From Parietaria judaica (lineage: Eukaryota > Streptophyta > Magnoliopsida > Rosales > Urticaceae), in assembly GCA_954871525.1 (NCBI GenBank), contig OX940868.1:25601056-25665055 (forward strand): a DNA stretch of 64,000 bases, read 5' to 3'. The notes under the pieces were generated by a model. That model ran no database searches. It saw only the letters and a list, made by a program, of their open reading frames with translations, and was not told the DNA's origin. The position numbers were made by a program, and so were the translations under genes. Shown here piece by piece: positions 38,375 through 50,972 of this stretch (position 1 is its first letter; each line of letters opens with the position of its first letter).

Positions 38375-39975
38375 CAAGGTTTGACTTTTCGTCGATTTTT
38401 GACGATTTTCGACGATTTTCGGTCTTACCGGTAGTTATCGGTAAATATTCCGTCACACCAGTTGTCGTTTTATGAACTTTTCGACGATAATCTCAAAAAT
38501 CGATAACCTTTTTACCAGTCGATTTTCGCTATTTTTAGTGTAAAAATTTGATACTTTCCGGTCAGTTAAAAAAATTAATTTTTAGAGACTTTTCGGTCTT
38601 TTCGACAGCCGATGACCAAATTTTATACATTTTTCGAGCTTACCAATGGAAAACCGAGACTTTTCGGTCTTTTCGACAGCCGACGACCAAATCTTATACA
38701 AAAACTTGATTTTCGAACTGGTAAGCTGCGAATTGTTCGACCAATTATCATATTTTCACTGATTAATCGATTCTTAAAGTTTTGATTTATTCATTTTTTA
38801 ACCGAATTTCTTGGATTTTTTTTGTAGTTTTTGGTAAATTAATGACTTATAATGTTAAATCTATATGAATCAATCATTTCTTCTTTAATATATACTCATT
38901 TATACGATTTTTAGGGCATTTTCATGTGTTAAAATATAAAGAATTAGTTTTATATGAGATTCATGTTTAGAAATAAGAGATTGGAACTTTATCATCTTTT
39001 GTTTATTTTGTTGCATTTTTATGAATATTTTTTTTATGAAAACATGTTTTTATGACTTAATTTATAATTATTTTGTTAGATTTAGGTTAAATTCGGATTA
39101 TTATGCTTATTAGGCAAAAGTATATAAAGTTTTAAATTTAGGAATTTACTCGAAATGTACACTCTTTGTTATAATTTGTTGATTGTATGGGGTTCAAAAT
39201 ATTATAGTTACAAAGAAATATGAATGTTTGAGCTTTTGAGTTCTTGAATTTTCAGATTACAAGACTTTCTTGTGTAAAAAGTCTAAACAAATCATATTTT
39301 TTTAGTTTTTATAGTAATTTATTCAAATTTTTATGTTTCTATTTCATTAATCATTTATTGGCCTATTAATATGTGATTTTAGTATATTTTCTTTGCACAT
39401 TTGAGTTTCATTCGGATTTCTTCATAATTACGGTAAAACTCTTCTAAGTTTATCTTTTGTGATTTGTGAGTTAATATATTCATTTTTTGGTGTTTTCATT
39501 GATTATATATATTTTAAAAAAATAATATGAAATCTTGGTGTAACTTATTTTCAGATTTGAGATTAATTTGGATTTTCTCATAATTGCAGCAAAAGTCTTC
39601 TAAGTTGATGTGATGGGAATTATATGTGTTTATGTATGATTTTATTTATATATGTTTGTGTATGATATTGTTTTTTATATCATGACATTCTATTAGATAA
39701 TAAAATAGAATCAATAATTATCATGACATGCTTTTATTTTTTATATTTTTAAAACATTATTTTAAAATTTGGGCAAATACAAGCTTATAAATATTTTATA
39801 AGTTTTCCGTCAATAATCATCGAAAAATATCGATAATCCGTCGATAATCATCGAAAAATATCGATAATCGGTAAGCTACAGTATTATAGGGTTTTCGTCG
39901 GTTAATCGGTAAGCTATCGATTAATCCATCGAAAATGGTAACCGATTTATCGGTAAATTCGTAAGTTGAACCTTG
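38375..39975. mobile_element. Non-autonomous hAT-type element, 1.6 kb
   Basis: Ends CAAGGTTTGAC and GTTGAACCTTG are inverted repeats, flanked by the exact 8-bp duplication ATAAGTAC (38367-38374 and 39976-39983). Both ends carry CGA-rich subterminal repeats (TCGACGATTTTCG on the left; two tandem copies of ATCATCGAAAAATATCGATA near 39822-39860 on the right), which in hAT elements usually serve as transposase binding sites. About 55 bases starting CTTTTCGGTCTTTTCGACAG are duplicated at 38588 and 38660. The interior is AT-rich with no transposase frame. Confidence 0.85.
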
Positions 39976-40224
39976 ATAAGTACTATTCTGATATGATCAT
40001 TAATCACTCGTCGAACCTTTGACCATTTCCGTCATAAATTTATCGTTCTTAGTCGGGGTCTTATAGACTAAATAATTTTTAGAGTTCTTAAAGTAATTAA
40101 AAATTAAATTTTTTATATTTAATACAAAGTTACAATGATATATTTATAAAATTCGAGCCTTTAAAATTTGAGATTACTCGTTTATAGTCACGGCCAATTC
40201 TGCTTGTGATCGAGACTGAATAAG

Positions 40225-40386
40225 CAGTGGCGGAACCATAAATCATATTCGGGGGTGGCTAAGATTAAATTTTAGTGGAAATTTAAGGATAAAATAATAA
40301 TAAAAAAACTGGGATAAAAAAATACAAAAAAAGAAATTAAGGGGGTGGTTTTAACACCCCTACCCACCCCCCTGCTTCCGCCACTG
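40225..40386. mobile_element. Short hAT-type MITE, 162 bp
   Basis: Ends CAGTGGCGGAA and TTCCGCCACTG are perfect 11-bp inverted repeats, flanked by the exact 8-bp duplication TGAATAAG (40217-40224 and 40387-40394). The intact ends and duplication mark a fairly young insertion. Related to 7546-7772. Confidence 0.92.
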
Positions 40387-40461
40387 TGAATAAGTAAAAA
40401 TTAGAGTAAAGCACAATAATTTTTAAAAACAATTAAAGAAAAAACATAAATAAAACCATTA

Positions 40462-40929
40462 GGGTTAATGACGGCAAAAATACCCAAAGTTTGGTCAAAG
40501 AACCCCTCGGGCACCTCAAGTTTAAAAGTGGTGGCAAAAATTTCCAAAGTCACATTTGGGGAGTTGACCACTTCATTCTTGTAACGCCATTAACTTACCC
40601 AATAACTCTGGCCACGTGGAAAAATCTATTTCGTTAAGTGTAATCATTAGAGGTTCAATTAGTTGTATTAAATAGTATTACTTAGGGGTTTAATTCGCTG
40701 TTTTCGCGTAAACGAGGCTGATGTGGGCTTGTCAACGTGAAAAAAATTGTTCTGTCGGCAACCCACGTTTGTCTGCGTGGTCAGAGTTAACATGTAAGTT
40801 AACGGTGTTACGAGATTGGAGTGGTCAACTCCCCAAATATAACTTTGGGTATTTTTACCACCATTTTTAAACTTTGGGTACCCGAGGGGTTCTTTAACCA
40901 AACTTTGGATATTTTTGCCATCATTAACC
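40462..40929. mobile_element. Long-inverted-repeat foldback element, Mutator-like MITE, copy 2
   Basis: The 468-bp element begins GGGTTAATGACGGCAAAAA and ends TTTTGCCATCATTAACCC. It is flanked by the exact 9-bp duplication AAACCATTA (40453-40461 and 40930-40938), the size expected of Mutator-like elements. The arms carry AACTCTGGCCACGTGG and its complement, as in copy 1. The 89-codon frame inside is not a gene. Confidence 0.9.
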
Positions 40930-40939
40930 CAAACCATTA

Positions 40940-42130
40940 ATTTAAATTGAGAGATTACGATATTCTTTGGTATTGTTGTAGATCAGTCCATGTATATATA
41001 TATATATAAAAATCAATTAATAGTAACACTCTAAGAAATGTGCAATTCAATTTTCGAAACTTAATTTTTTTAAACTAATAATTATATATATTAATTTCAA
41101 TATCCATGCTATACAATAGTTAATAAATAATATAGAATCATTTTTTAATAGTACATCAATCATTTTTAGTTTATAGTATAGTTTTTAGTCATTAGTATCG
41201 GCGTGCTCAAATATTATGAATATATCTTGTAATACGAATACATGTAATCTTGACTAATAGAGTCACCATATTATATATTGTATATAAGAAAAATATTAAT
41301 GTTAATATTTGATTTTCGTTATATAATTTTTTTACGATCAAATTTTTAATGTTTTATTTTAGTTATAATTGAAATTTATCTACTTTTTACTTGATTTAAT
41401 ATTTAAATCAAGTAAAAAGTATTTAAAAAAAAATATTAAAATTCAATTTAGATGAACGATGAACCGTTAAAAAAATATTTAAAAAATAACACATTATCAA
41501 AATTCAAAATTTGTGAAATCATTTTAAAAAGCAACAAAATTTTGAATGTGCGCATAAGTCTTAGGCATGTTAGCATTATCTCTAGAAATTTCTGAACATT
41601 TTTTTTTTACTTTCTTTGTAGCACAAGTAAATAGAATCTTATAGAGAAATAAAATAACAAATATTGGGAATTTAAACCGTCAAAAAAATATAAATCTCCA
41701 CAAAAATTATATATTATGTACTTACACCGCTAATAATTTTATAAAATATTAGGGTTTGGAAATTTCTACATTGCCTGCCTCATATTGACAACGAAGCCCC
41801 TAACTCCTAAGGCATGTGAGCGATGCGTCCAGTTGGCCCTACACTTAACACATAATCATTCACATGCATTAAGATTATTTTATACTTGAGAGTTATATTT
41901 TTTTATTTTTTATTTTTGAAACATTAAGAGTTATATTATTAATTCAAAATATACATCAATTTCCGGAGCAATATAAACCTAACAGATAATAGGTTGTTGC
42001 TTCATATAAAATCCATATACATATAATAGGTTGTTGCTTCAAAAAAATTGCTTTAACGCTATTAGTGTTAAAAAATGATTAATTGCGTTGTAATGGAGAT
42101 TAGCAAATAAACATTAGGGATAAAATATAT
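40940..42130. other. AT-rich spacer
   Basis: A small tandem copy of AATAGGTTGTTGCTTCA occurs at about 41988-42045. No gene seen. Confidence 0.45.
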
Positions 42131-42283
42131 CAAGCAAGCTTGGTCTAGTGGTGAATTCGCTACACCTCCATTCAAGAAGTCATGAGTTCAACCCTTATGA
42201 GATTCAAATGATCGCCCCCTTCACATATGTAAATTTGGCCAAAATAGTGCTTTGTAACCTTAGCCGATAGTGAAAAAAAAAAT
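42131..42283 (+). mobile_element. tRNA-derived SINE, copy 1
   Basis: A-box-like TGGTCTAGTGG (42141-42151) and B-box-like GAGTTCAACCC (42184-42194) have the spacing of a tRNA-type RNA polymerase III promoter. A non-tRNA body shared with 57200-57380 follows (GTAAATTTGGCCAA, TTGTAACCT, CCGATAGTG) and it ends in an A-run. Confidence 0.7.
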
Positions 42284-43770
42284 ATTAAAGATAAGATAAG
42301 GTTGATAAAATAATGTATATGTAATTCATTTTTAAGAAATGTCACCTACACTTAAGAGCACGTAAATTCTCACAATGAATGTTCATAGTTGATTTCATAC
42401 AAAAGAAACTAGTACATTTTTTTATTATAAATTATTATTAATGAGATCAAAAGATTTTATTATTTTATCGAGTAAAATTTTAATCATGTTAATTAGAGTT
42501 AAGACCATACGAAAAATGTATTCTATCGAGGTTCTATTACACATATATATGCATGCATAATAGTGATATGACGTGGTGTTTTTTTTTATATTGTATTTTA
42601 TTATTTCCATTTTCAGCTATTATTTTAAAGTAACTAATTTTCATACATATGCTGTACCACTTCATTCTCAATTGAGTTGAGTTGTTTATAAATAACGAAA
42701 CTTGAGCCTTTTTTTTTTCAAGTATTGACTTATTATCCTTCTCTTTTTTTCTACCCTAATAAATAAAAATAAATAAAAAATCAATCACCATGTGAAAGGA
42801 GGAAACATATAATGTTAGTACTTATAAAAATTTAATTTAATATAATATTTTCGTATATAATTAATCTGAAGAGTAACCTTTGTTAAATGGTTATACTATA
42901 CTATCCATTAATGTTAACGTAATAATTTAGTACTACTTGACGTAGTAATAAAGTCATGCACGTTACACAATTTTATAGTACGACCAAATATGATGTGTAG
43001 CTAAGTAAGATATGTTGATTGCGTTATATTAAAAGTCTAAATAATATGAGGTCTTTTAATTCTCTTCATTACTTATTATTCATTTATGGGGTAATGGCGG
43101 AATAAGTATTTAAAGTTATTTAAAATGATATATTCTCAAACTTTCTGTTGCACGGAATTAGTATGAAAAGAATATGTAATTGGGTATTTGATTTGTTCTA
43201 TCCCAATTGGCTCGTTAACATTAAACCCTAAATACGTGTACGCCTTTTTAAAGTGAGTACACTATGACTCTATGAGTGTGTATGAGTGATCAATTTTAAA
43301 GAAAATAAGGGAAAACAAATGTATCCATGTGTTCAAGACTTCGTTGGGACAAAACAAATTGAAACGCCATATATCATCTCATCTTTAAGTATTAATTCAG
43401 CGCAGTTAAAAATTTAAAAATAGACACCACTCAGTTTTAAACAAGCAGGAATACTTATGTCGCTATAATCCTTTCACGTAAACAACAATGATTATATCAT
43501 ATGAAGTTATATTATGGGTTGGTTAGTAGTTTTATTTATGGAAAATTTAATCTAAACTTGCTTTCTAAAATAGCATCAAAGACTTTTATTATTACAACGC
43601 TGACAATATCTCTGGACTCCGGTGATTACCGATTTCAATGAAGTTCGTCGCTTAGATCGGTGCTAACACGAATATATTTCCATATCGCCGAAAATCATCT
43701 ATTATCATTGATCCTCTATTATTGTTTTTACATTTATTGATTTTTGGTTTATGGTTTTATGGTGCTATTT

Positions 43771-43802
<32 letters not shown>

Positions 43803-44140
43803 TTTTTGAGTGGCATATTATAATGTAGTTACTACTAGTTCAAAATGTTTTCAGAATAACTATCAGTTATATGATTCCCATAGTTACAATATTGTTTCCC
43901 ATATTGGTTTTTGAGTCTATTAATTTTGTGTGTAACATACTAACATGTGGTGAGATGAGATGCATTTCAAATGGAGTTGGCCTCACCAAGTCACCATAGT
44001 TAACTCGAAAATCAACTGTAAGTTGGCCATAATTGCATTCAATAATCCAAAAACACATCTAATTTATTTTAGGTTATTTAGTAAACTAGGTCCCACTTAG
44101 CTCAAACGGAAAGCCCGGAGAATCACAGCCAAAAACCCTC
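42284..44140. other. AT-rich spacer and distal 5' flank of the AGP31-like gene
   Basis: No gene seen. A (TA)n-T14 tract lies at about 43770-43807. Confidence 0.45.
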
Positions 44141-44146
44141 CTATGC

Positions 44147-44153
44147 TATAAAT
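44147..44153 (+). promoter_or_regulatory. TATA box of the AGP31-like gene
   Basis: TATAAAT lies 74 bases before the ATG, leaving room for a leader of about 40 bases, a normal plant arrangement. Confidence 0.6.
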
Positions 44154-44220
44154 CCCCCTACTCCATGCACATGAGTTCCGCAACACACACGACACACCTA
44201 TCCAAAGTCCAAGAACAAAA

Positions 44221-45294
44221 ATGGCAAAGGCCTTGGCTCTTTTGCCTCTCCTGCTGCTGAGCGTCTCGGTGCTCGCAGCCGCCGCAGATCTCCCCCAGCC
44301 TTACCCTCACCCTCACCCCCTCCCTCTCCCTCCCTCCCCGGCACCCGTCGACCCTCCCGCCATCCCTCCCCCTCCTCATCATGGTCACCACCACCACCAC
44401 CACCACCCGCCTCCTCCGCCACCCTCTCCGTCACCGCCCAAGCCTTACACTCCCCCTGCAAAGCCCCCCACTTCACCACCGCCCCCGAAGCCATACACTC
44501 CCCCGGCAAAGCCACCCACCTCACCACCGCCCCCGAAGCCCTACACTCCCCCGGCTAAGCCCCCCACTTCTCCGCCACCACCGAAGCCATACACTCCCCC
44601 AGCAAAGCCACCCACCTCACCACCGCCCCCGAAGCCTTACACTCCCCCGGCTAAGCCACCCACTTCCCCACCCCCTCCGAAGCCATACGCTCCACCGCCA
44701 CCGAAGCCGGTAACCCCGGCTCCAATGAGGAGACTACTTATTGCAGTCCAGGGCGTTGTGTACTGCAAGTCATGCAAGTACCGCGGAGCCAACACGCTCA
44801 CGGGAGCCTCTCCACTCGCAGGTGAGTCCATCTTGAATCAAAGAACCTCGTTAAGTTACTACTTGAAAAAAATAAAATCGTATAACTCCGTCTCTAACTA
44901 ACATTACTAAGGTTTACATTGATAATAGAATAAAATCTTCTGTCCCAACGGTATTCATTTATAGAGATTTTACTGTATATTTTGCGTTCGTATTCCAGGC
45001 GCGATAGTGAGGATCGAGTGCAGAAACACTAAATACCTGTACAAAATGAACGCGAAGACCGACATGCACGGGTACTACTTCAGCCTGCTGAGGGTGAGCA
45101 ACTACGCGTTCGGCAAGTGCAGGGTGAGGCTGCTCGCCTCGCCGCTGGCCTACTGCAGGAAGCCGTCGCCCCTCCACGGTGGCGACAAAGGCGCGCTCGT
45201 CCGCCCTAGCCGCAAGTCCTTCTCCATCGGCAAGTCCGACTACCAGCTCTTCACCGTCTTCCCGCTGGCCTTCGATCGCAAGTGCCCTCGTTGA
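44221..45294 (+). CDS. AGP31-like proline/histidine-rich cell-wall glycoprotein with PAC domain
   Basis: Two exons, 44221-44821 and 44999-45294 (GTGAGT donor, TTCCAG acceptor, phase 1), encode about 298 residues. Order: a signal peptide (residues 1 to about 22, LLPLLLLSVSVLAAAAD), a Pro-rich segment, a His-rich run (HHGHHHHHHH, about 54-63), then five copies of the 16-residue repeat KPYTPPAKPPTSPPPP plus a partial one, and a C-terminal PAC domain with six cysteines (YCKSCKYRG, RIECRNTKY, FGKCRV, AYCRK, KCPR). AGP31-type proteins are secreted, hydroxylated on proline and glycosylated. The His run binds metal or galacturonan, and the PAC domain binds pectin side chains in vascular cell walls. 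The intron sits in the PAC domain. Tandem repeats make allele length differences likely. Specific role is by family. Confidence 0.92.
44440..44679 (+). repeat. Five 48-bp coding tandem repeats
   Basis: Each unit encodes KPYTPPAKPPTSPPPP. The units differ almost only at third codon positions, showing selection on the peptide while the DNA drifts. Confidence 0.93.
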
Positions 45295-46870
45295 TTCTCT
45301 TCATGCATGTTATTATGATCACTAGTACTATGCCATGTCTGGTTCAATTATCCGTATTATTAGGGTTTCTCTTTACTTGTGCGGTCGTGTAATCATGATG
45401 TTGCCGCGAGTCTTGCGACCAATGGTCTGCTCGTGCTGTTTGTCGAACTTTATTTAATCTAGATTACGCTATTCATAATAAATAACAATCATAGTTGAAA
45501 TTTGAATACTCATTTCCACTAAAAAAAATCAATTTCTTTTCTAGTGGTTATAAATACTTAAAAGATAATAACAACTAATGCAAATGTAGTCAAGTTTGAG
45601 TACAAATAATAGAGGTCTTTTAGCAATTTATTTATCTATTTTTAGTAGTAATACAACATCCAAATGAAATGATACCTAATAAAGTTTAGGGTTATTGACG
45701 GCAAATGTATATCAAAATATGCTATTCATAGGCAGCGCACACATGTATTATATTTGTGTCTTCATTATTTTGTCATAAACGTTGAGAAAATATGCAGCAT
45801 GTAGATTATATCAAGCCAGGTCTAGCTGGAAATATGACGCCCAAGGAGACATGGCGGAATCTTTTAACTGCGCTCAGGTTATAAACATAGAATAGAGGAG
45901 ATAGAAAGCACAAATTCTAGCTATATTCTTACGCCATTCGGATACTTCAAGCGTAACAAATATATCTAAGTTCAAGTACTTTTACCGCAAGTATCTCCTC
46001 GAATACATTTGACGAGTACTATTAAGAAGATAGGTTTGACGTGTAGTGAAGGTCATGGGCATGGCAATGCTGCAACATATACATATATATGATCAGAGAA
46101 CTCAGAAGTGTGGTGTGTCTGTGATAGGGGCAGACATGAAGACTTTCAGCCTTACGCTAAACTATGCAGTTGATGCCAACTCTGCACTCCTCGGTCTCTG
46201 GATCCTTTCTTTTCCTCTAATATATATCTAACTATTTTTTGAATTCCTTTCAACTTCTCAGTCCTCGTTGGACTTGGAGCCTTATACCAAACCAAAGTAT
46301 TATAAACAATGGTCAATTTAAATTTAAGCTTTCAAAACTGAAAATCTCAAGAAAAAATATCATAAACTTCATTTTTGTTTTGTTTGTTAATATTAATGAA
46401 TAGATAAAGTTATCACGTTCTTGAGGGATTTAACGTGAAGGGGAAACAAGAGTAGAGTGTAAAAGTATTTTTAAGGTCTTCATATTAATAAATTTTCAGT
46501 AAAAATTTATATATAATCCCATATATTCAAGGTTCATAAAATGGTTACGGAAAATAATTCCATATATCATTGATGATATATTCTAGTTGTTTCAAAATTG
46601 AGGTGTAGAACAAGTCTTTTTATCTGTGAAAAAAGTTCTCAGCTTCACATTTTTTTAAGGATTGTAGAAGCTCATCAATTTTTCTACTATCTCTTTGAGT
46701 ATTTCCGTTAATGATGATATACTATCTCTAAGTAAAAAATATAAATTTTAATAAAACCTGCAAGAGGCATTTAGCTTTCTTCATCGCCTATATATTATTC
46801 TACCTAATTAGAACTATCAATAAACATCTGCACTCAACGTTAAATATATATCAATATTGATGAATAATAA
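45295..46870. other. 3' flank of the AGP31-like gene and spacer
   Basis: A possible degraded foldback element lies at about 45689-46000: GGGTTATTGACGGCAAA at its left and CAAGTACTTTTACCGC at its right resemble the termini of the 15401/40462 family. No further gene seen. Confidence 0.4.
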
Positions 46871-46874
46871 TATT

Positions 46875-48360
46875 AAGGTTAGTCGCGGAATAAATATCAA
46901 AAGTCTTACAAATTGTAATATTAACTGTTAAAAAATCAAGGCATAGATACTATAAATCTGATTTTGTAACTTTCATTCCATTTTCAACGGTTGACATTAT
47001 TTTATGTCATGTGGCGTTCACTCGTCTGCTTCATGGAATTGCCATGTCATTTTTTTTACAACATGGCATTTATATATTCTTTTTTTAAAATCTATTTTTA
47101 TTTTTTATTTTTTTACGTATAAATTTTTAAATATTTTATATGAATTTCAATATCGATGAACCAGAATGTCATTTCAGTAATGAAGGATAATCGGAACAAG
47201 AAACACAGATACCATGGTATTTTGTAATAACAATGAACCTGATTTTTTTTTTTACTAGAAATCTAAAAATATTTGAATCGAAATACCCGGAATCCAAAAA
47301 AAAAATACAGATTAAATACCCATATTGAGCTATTTTAAATAACATACCTAGAGTCCAAAAAAATACTCAGAATAAAAAAAAAACACTTAACATAAATTCC
47401 TGAATTAAAAAACTTGGATATTTTTGAATTTTTGGAAGAAAAGAATTCAAGAATCCAGGTATTTAGTGTTTTGGTTATGATTCTCAAAATTTATTATCCA
47501 AAACCTCATTCTAGCTAACAGGTATTGAACATAAATTCCCTTATATCCGAATAAAATTTTATCGAATAAACCCAAAATCTGGATACCCGAAACATTGAGT
47601 TTTTTTACCTGCAATTCAAAAATGCCCAAGTACTTTGAGCCATGTATTCTTTCTATAATTATTTCTAAAATGATTTACAAGTAAGTTATCAATTATTTTT
47701 ATAGTAATTTTGATAATGGGAGGCTAGAATGAGTATCTAGGTAATAAAATGTTGAGAACCATAAGCGAAACTCCATATACCCAGATACCCATAATTTTTG
47801 TCACGTGAAAATAAAAATTGCCCAAGTATTTGTATTTTAATCAGCGTATATAATTTTTACTGCTTTAGGATTCCGTGCATTTTTCAAATTCTGGGTATTT
47901 TATTTCGGGTAGTCTAGTTATGGTATTCTAATCCAGTTGTTTTATTTATTTTTATTTTGGGTAAAAGAAAATTAGGTTAAAGGTTATATAAAAAAAATAT
48001 TATGACATCCTTATTTCTTATTCTTATTCTCAAAGCTTCATTATCCGAAACTCCATTTTGGTTCCTCGTTATTGAACTTATGATTAAAAATATTAAATAA
48101 TTTATTTATAGATAAGTTTAGAAAAACTTTAAAAACTAAAAGAGAATATTTTTTAGAATATATATTTTAAAATATTAAAAATTAAAATGAAAGAAAAATA
48201 TAAATGCCACGTCACATGAACTTGGAATGCCAGGTGCTAGTAAAAAAAATGACATGGCCATGCATGTTGTGGTCAAGTGGACGCCTTATGGCATTGACTA
48301 ATGTCCTCCATTGGAAATGTGACGGAAGCGACAAATGAAACTTTATATATTTATGCCGCA
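46875..48360. mobile_element. Large foldback element, about 1.5 kb, flanked by direct repeats
   Basis: The left arm (46875-47060) and the right arm (48205-48360) are inverted copies: GCCATGTCATTTTTTTTAC on the left corresponds to GTAAAAAAAATGACATGGC on the right, and CGCGGAATAAATAT to ATATTTATGCCGC. The interior is AT-rich without coding frames. Direct repeats lie outside the arms, 46413-46560 and 48375-48575, sharing GGATTTAAC, GGGGAAACAAGAGT and GGTTCAT. Confidence 0.6.
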
Positions 48361-48739
48361 AAAAAAAAATATTATCATGTTCTTGTGGATTTAACTTAGG
48401 GGGAAACAAGAGTGTATATTTGAGGGAGGAAATGAGCTATTCAAGACTCGTGGGTAATTTGAGAAGCTTACATATAATAGTAGAGTATCAAATTTGGGGA
48501 ATTGATATTCTTAGGTGGTAGGTGACTGCACTCAAAATTTATATATCATTCCATGTATCAGAGGTTCATTAAATTGTTACCAAAAAAAAAACATTGAGCT
48601 AAGTTCAAGGAGCTCCTCGATAAAATAACTAAATACGTGAAGTTCATTGACAATTCAATTTTTTGGATCATGCAAGCATGGACTATCTTGTTCTAGTTCA
48701 AGATTGTCTAATTGACCGAGGTATACTACATTAAGAAGT

Positions 48740-49110
48740 CATCCAGGAAAAGCTCCAAACCATCGAGAAGAACAAGACATGAGAATTCACCTATTTACCG
48801 TGCCGTATAAATTTAAAGTGACAATCAAGTTGAAGAAAGAGAAAAAAAAAAGACACAAAGGCTGATAGCAAAATGATACGTGGTGAAATAAGGCATTGAA
48901 TTCGAGATCGTTGACCAAACTCGACAGTGTCAAGCTACTCATTGCCCTCGTAGCTTAGTGCAGGTAGGAGATTGATCAGATGGACATCAAATCAAATTGA
49001 TTTTTTTCGATGGTGACCTCCGTGAAGAAGTATACGTTTCGCTCGCCCTTTCTATGTTTTGCATTTAAGAGGAACAACAACAGAAGTCTCAATAAGAATG
49101 TCTTCAAAAG
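48740..49110 (+). pseudogene. Copia-type retrotransposon polymerase relic
   Basis: Readable pieces in changing frames follow the usual order of a Ty1/Copia reverse transcriptase N-terminus: EKLQTIEKNKT(stop)EF (the family has KNxTWE), then VKLLIAL, then QMDIKS, then GDLREEVYV. A Trp codon has become TGA and several frameshifts are present. Integrase, RNase H and LTRs were not found. Long dead. Confidence 0.65.
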
Positions 49111-50600
49111 AGTCCGAAAACAGTCTGCTAGTATGAGTTCTTAAACACTTGTATTCTCAAAATGTTATGTTCAACAGCACGAAGTCAGCTCATGCTAGAA
49201 TTAACAAGTCGTCACCGAGATTCCAAGGCTAGTTTCAGTTATCGCACGTCAGGATTACGAGAATCGGAAAGACGAGAAACAAGACACGCGCTAATTGTTG
49301 GAATCGCAGATACAGAGAACTGCTTCCACTCTTTTGATCCGTTAAGAACATGGTGGCAGAGAGGAAGATTGGAGAGAGAGAGACAGAAGGGCAAAATTTT
49401 CGTGAATTTATCATTATCATGAACTAACACAAAGCAAAAATCTATTATAAAGCAGCTTCTCTTGGTTATATAGCTTGTAGAGTTGTAGTAACACCTCTTG
49501 AAGCAATCAGAAACTAAGTTTTTTGCTCCACATTTCGAGTAGATTCCCGGCTTGAGATTCCATTTTTTGTTGCGAGTCAAATCAATTTGAGCTAGAATTG
49601 CTTCTTTTTTTTTCTTTCACATTACTGAGTTTGGTGATACATTTGCGTTCGCTGAGTCTGCTCAAGCTGAACTCGAATTGCTTTAGACACAAATTCTGGG
49701 TTTTTATTCCATTTTGGATTAAGTCTCATCAAGCTGAATTCCATGAGCTTGATTCCTTCGGTGCCGAAATACAGAAACAAGACATTAGGAATCCGGGTAC
49801 TCAAACCCCAAGCCCGAAACCTTCATCCGATTTAATACAGATACATACAGGGACCCCAAAAATCAAACTCCAATTTTACCCAAATTCAGAAAGAAAAAGA
49901 AAAAACAAGTATTTGAAACCGGGTTTTTCGGTTCCAGTTTCATAATGGGAGTACATGTTAAGGTTAAAGAACGAGCAGACAAACTGAGCAGAAATCGCAT
50001 CTCAGTAGGAGAACCTATGTAAGCAAAGCTTAAACTAAAAAAAAGCAAGTGGTTCAATAATGGCTTTTGCTCTTTAATTCATGAGCTGAAGAAGAACTAT
50101 CAGTAATTCAGTACTACTAATGGCTTCTGTACAAGTTTGAATTCCGGGCTATTAATCTCAGTCGATGGTCACAAGCCGGAACAAAGTGCTTAGTGAAGCA
50201 AAACAAGTTCGACACTTACGCCTTATTGGGTGCCTGAGGGCGTCTCGGGCGCACCTAGAGGAACTACACAAGCATTTAGGGAAGACATATCTCAGTTCTC
50301 AGCTAAATGCTAATATGTAGCACCAACACAAGATTACTGATAGGACCCGGGTCCAAAACACGATAACAAAACTTGAAACAATGGGAAATCACCAGCATGA
50401 TGGCTCCCCTGATACTTGATAGCAACAAACGAATAAACAAACAGACCGTTCTTTCGAGAACCCGATCGAAGCTCTCTAATATTCAACACATGACAGCTCT
50501 AAACATCTCCATAGGCGCCTACCTACAAGCCCTAAAATTCCCTAGCTTTATTGCCTAATTACACTATTAACCTAGGCGACAAAAGACAATTGACCTTGAC
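49111..50600. other. Spacer with unrecognised short open frames
   Basis: Frames at 49162-49422, 49239-49580 (-) and 49598-49945 show no family motif. A minus-strand ATG at 49354 sits in GCCACCATG after a CT-rich stretch but opens only about 38 codons. GGGCGTCTCGGGCGCACC near 50240 and CATAGGCGCC near 50512 look like repeat scraps. Confidence 0.35.
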
Positions 50601-50972
50601 CTTCCCCTCCGGTAGATAGCGAGTGCAAGTCTATCGATTGCCTACATAACATTTTTACATTACAAACTACAGCCTAATCATCAGCATGACCAACGACGAG
50701 CTACAAGCTTCGTTTTCGAGATATGTTTCGGCTCAATCATGTTGATTATTGGGTCGGATAATGTCTTCCTCAATTACTAATAAATACAGTAAGGCTGATT
50801 GCAAAGATTTCAAGTTCATAACATGCCATAGATATAAATCTGCTGAACCTTTTAGTGCCGAAAATGAAACTCCAATATCTAATTGCTCAAACACATTCGA
50901 GTTCAACTACTAAGAGCAGATGAATAAAACACAATCAAAACTTGAACCATAAGGCAAAAGAAAACTACCCTA
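50601..50972 (-). other. Probable 3' UTR of eIF3d
   Basis: Moderately AT-rich, no open frame, immediately beyond the stop codon at 50973. The exact polyadenylation site was not fixed. Confidence 0.4.
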
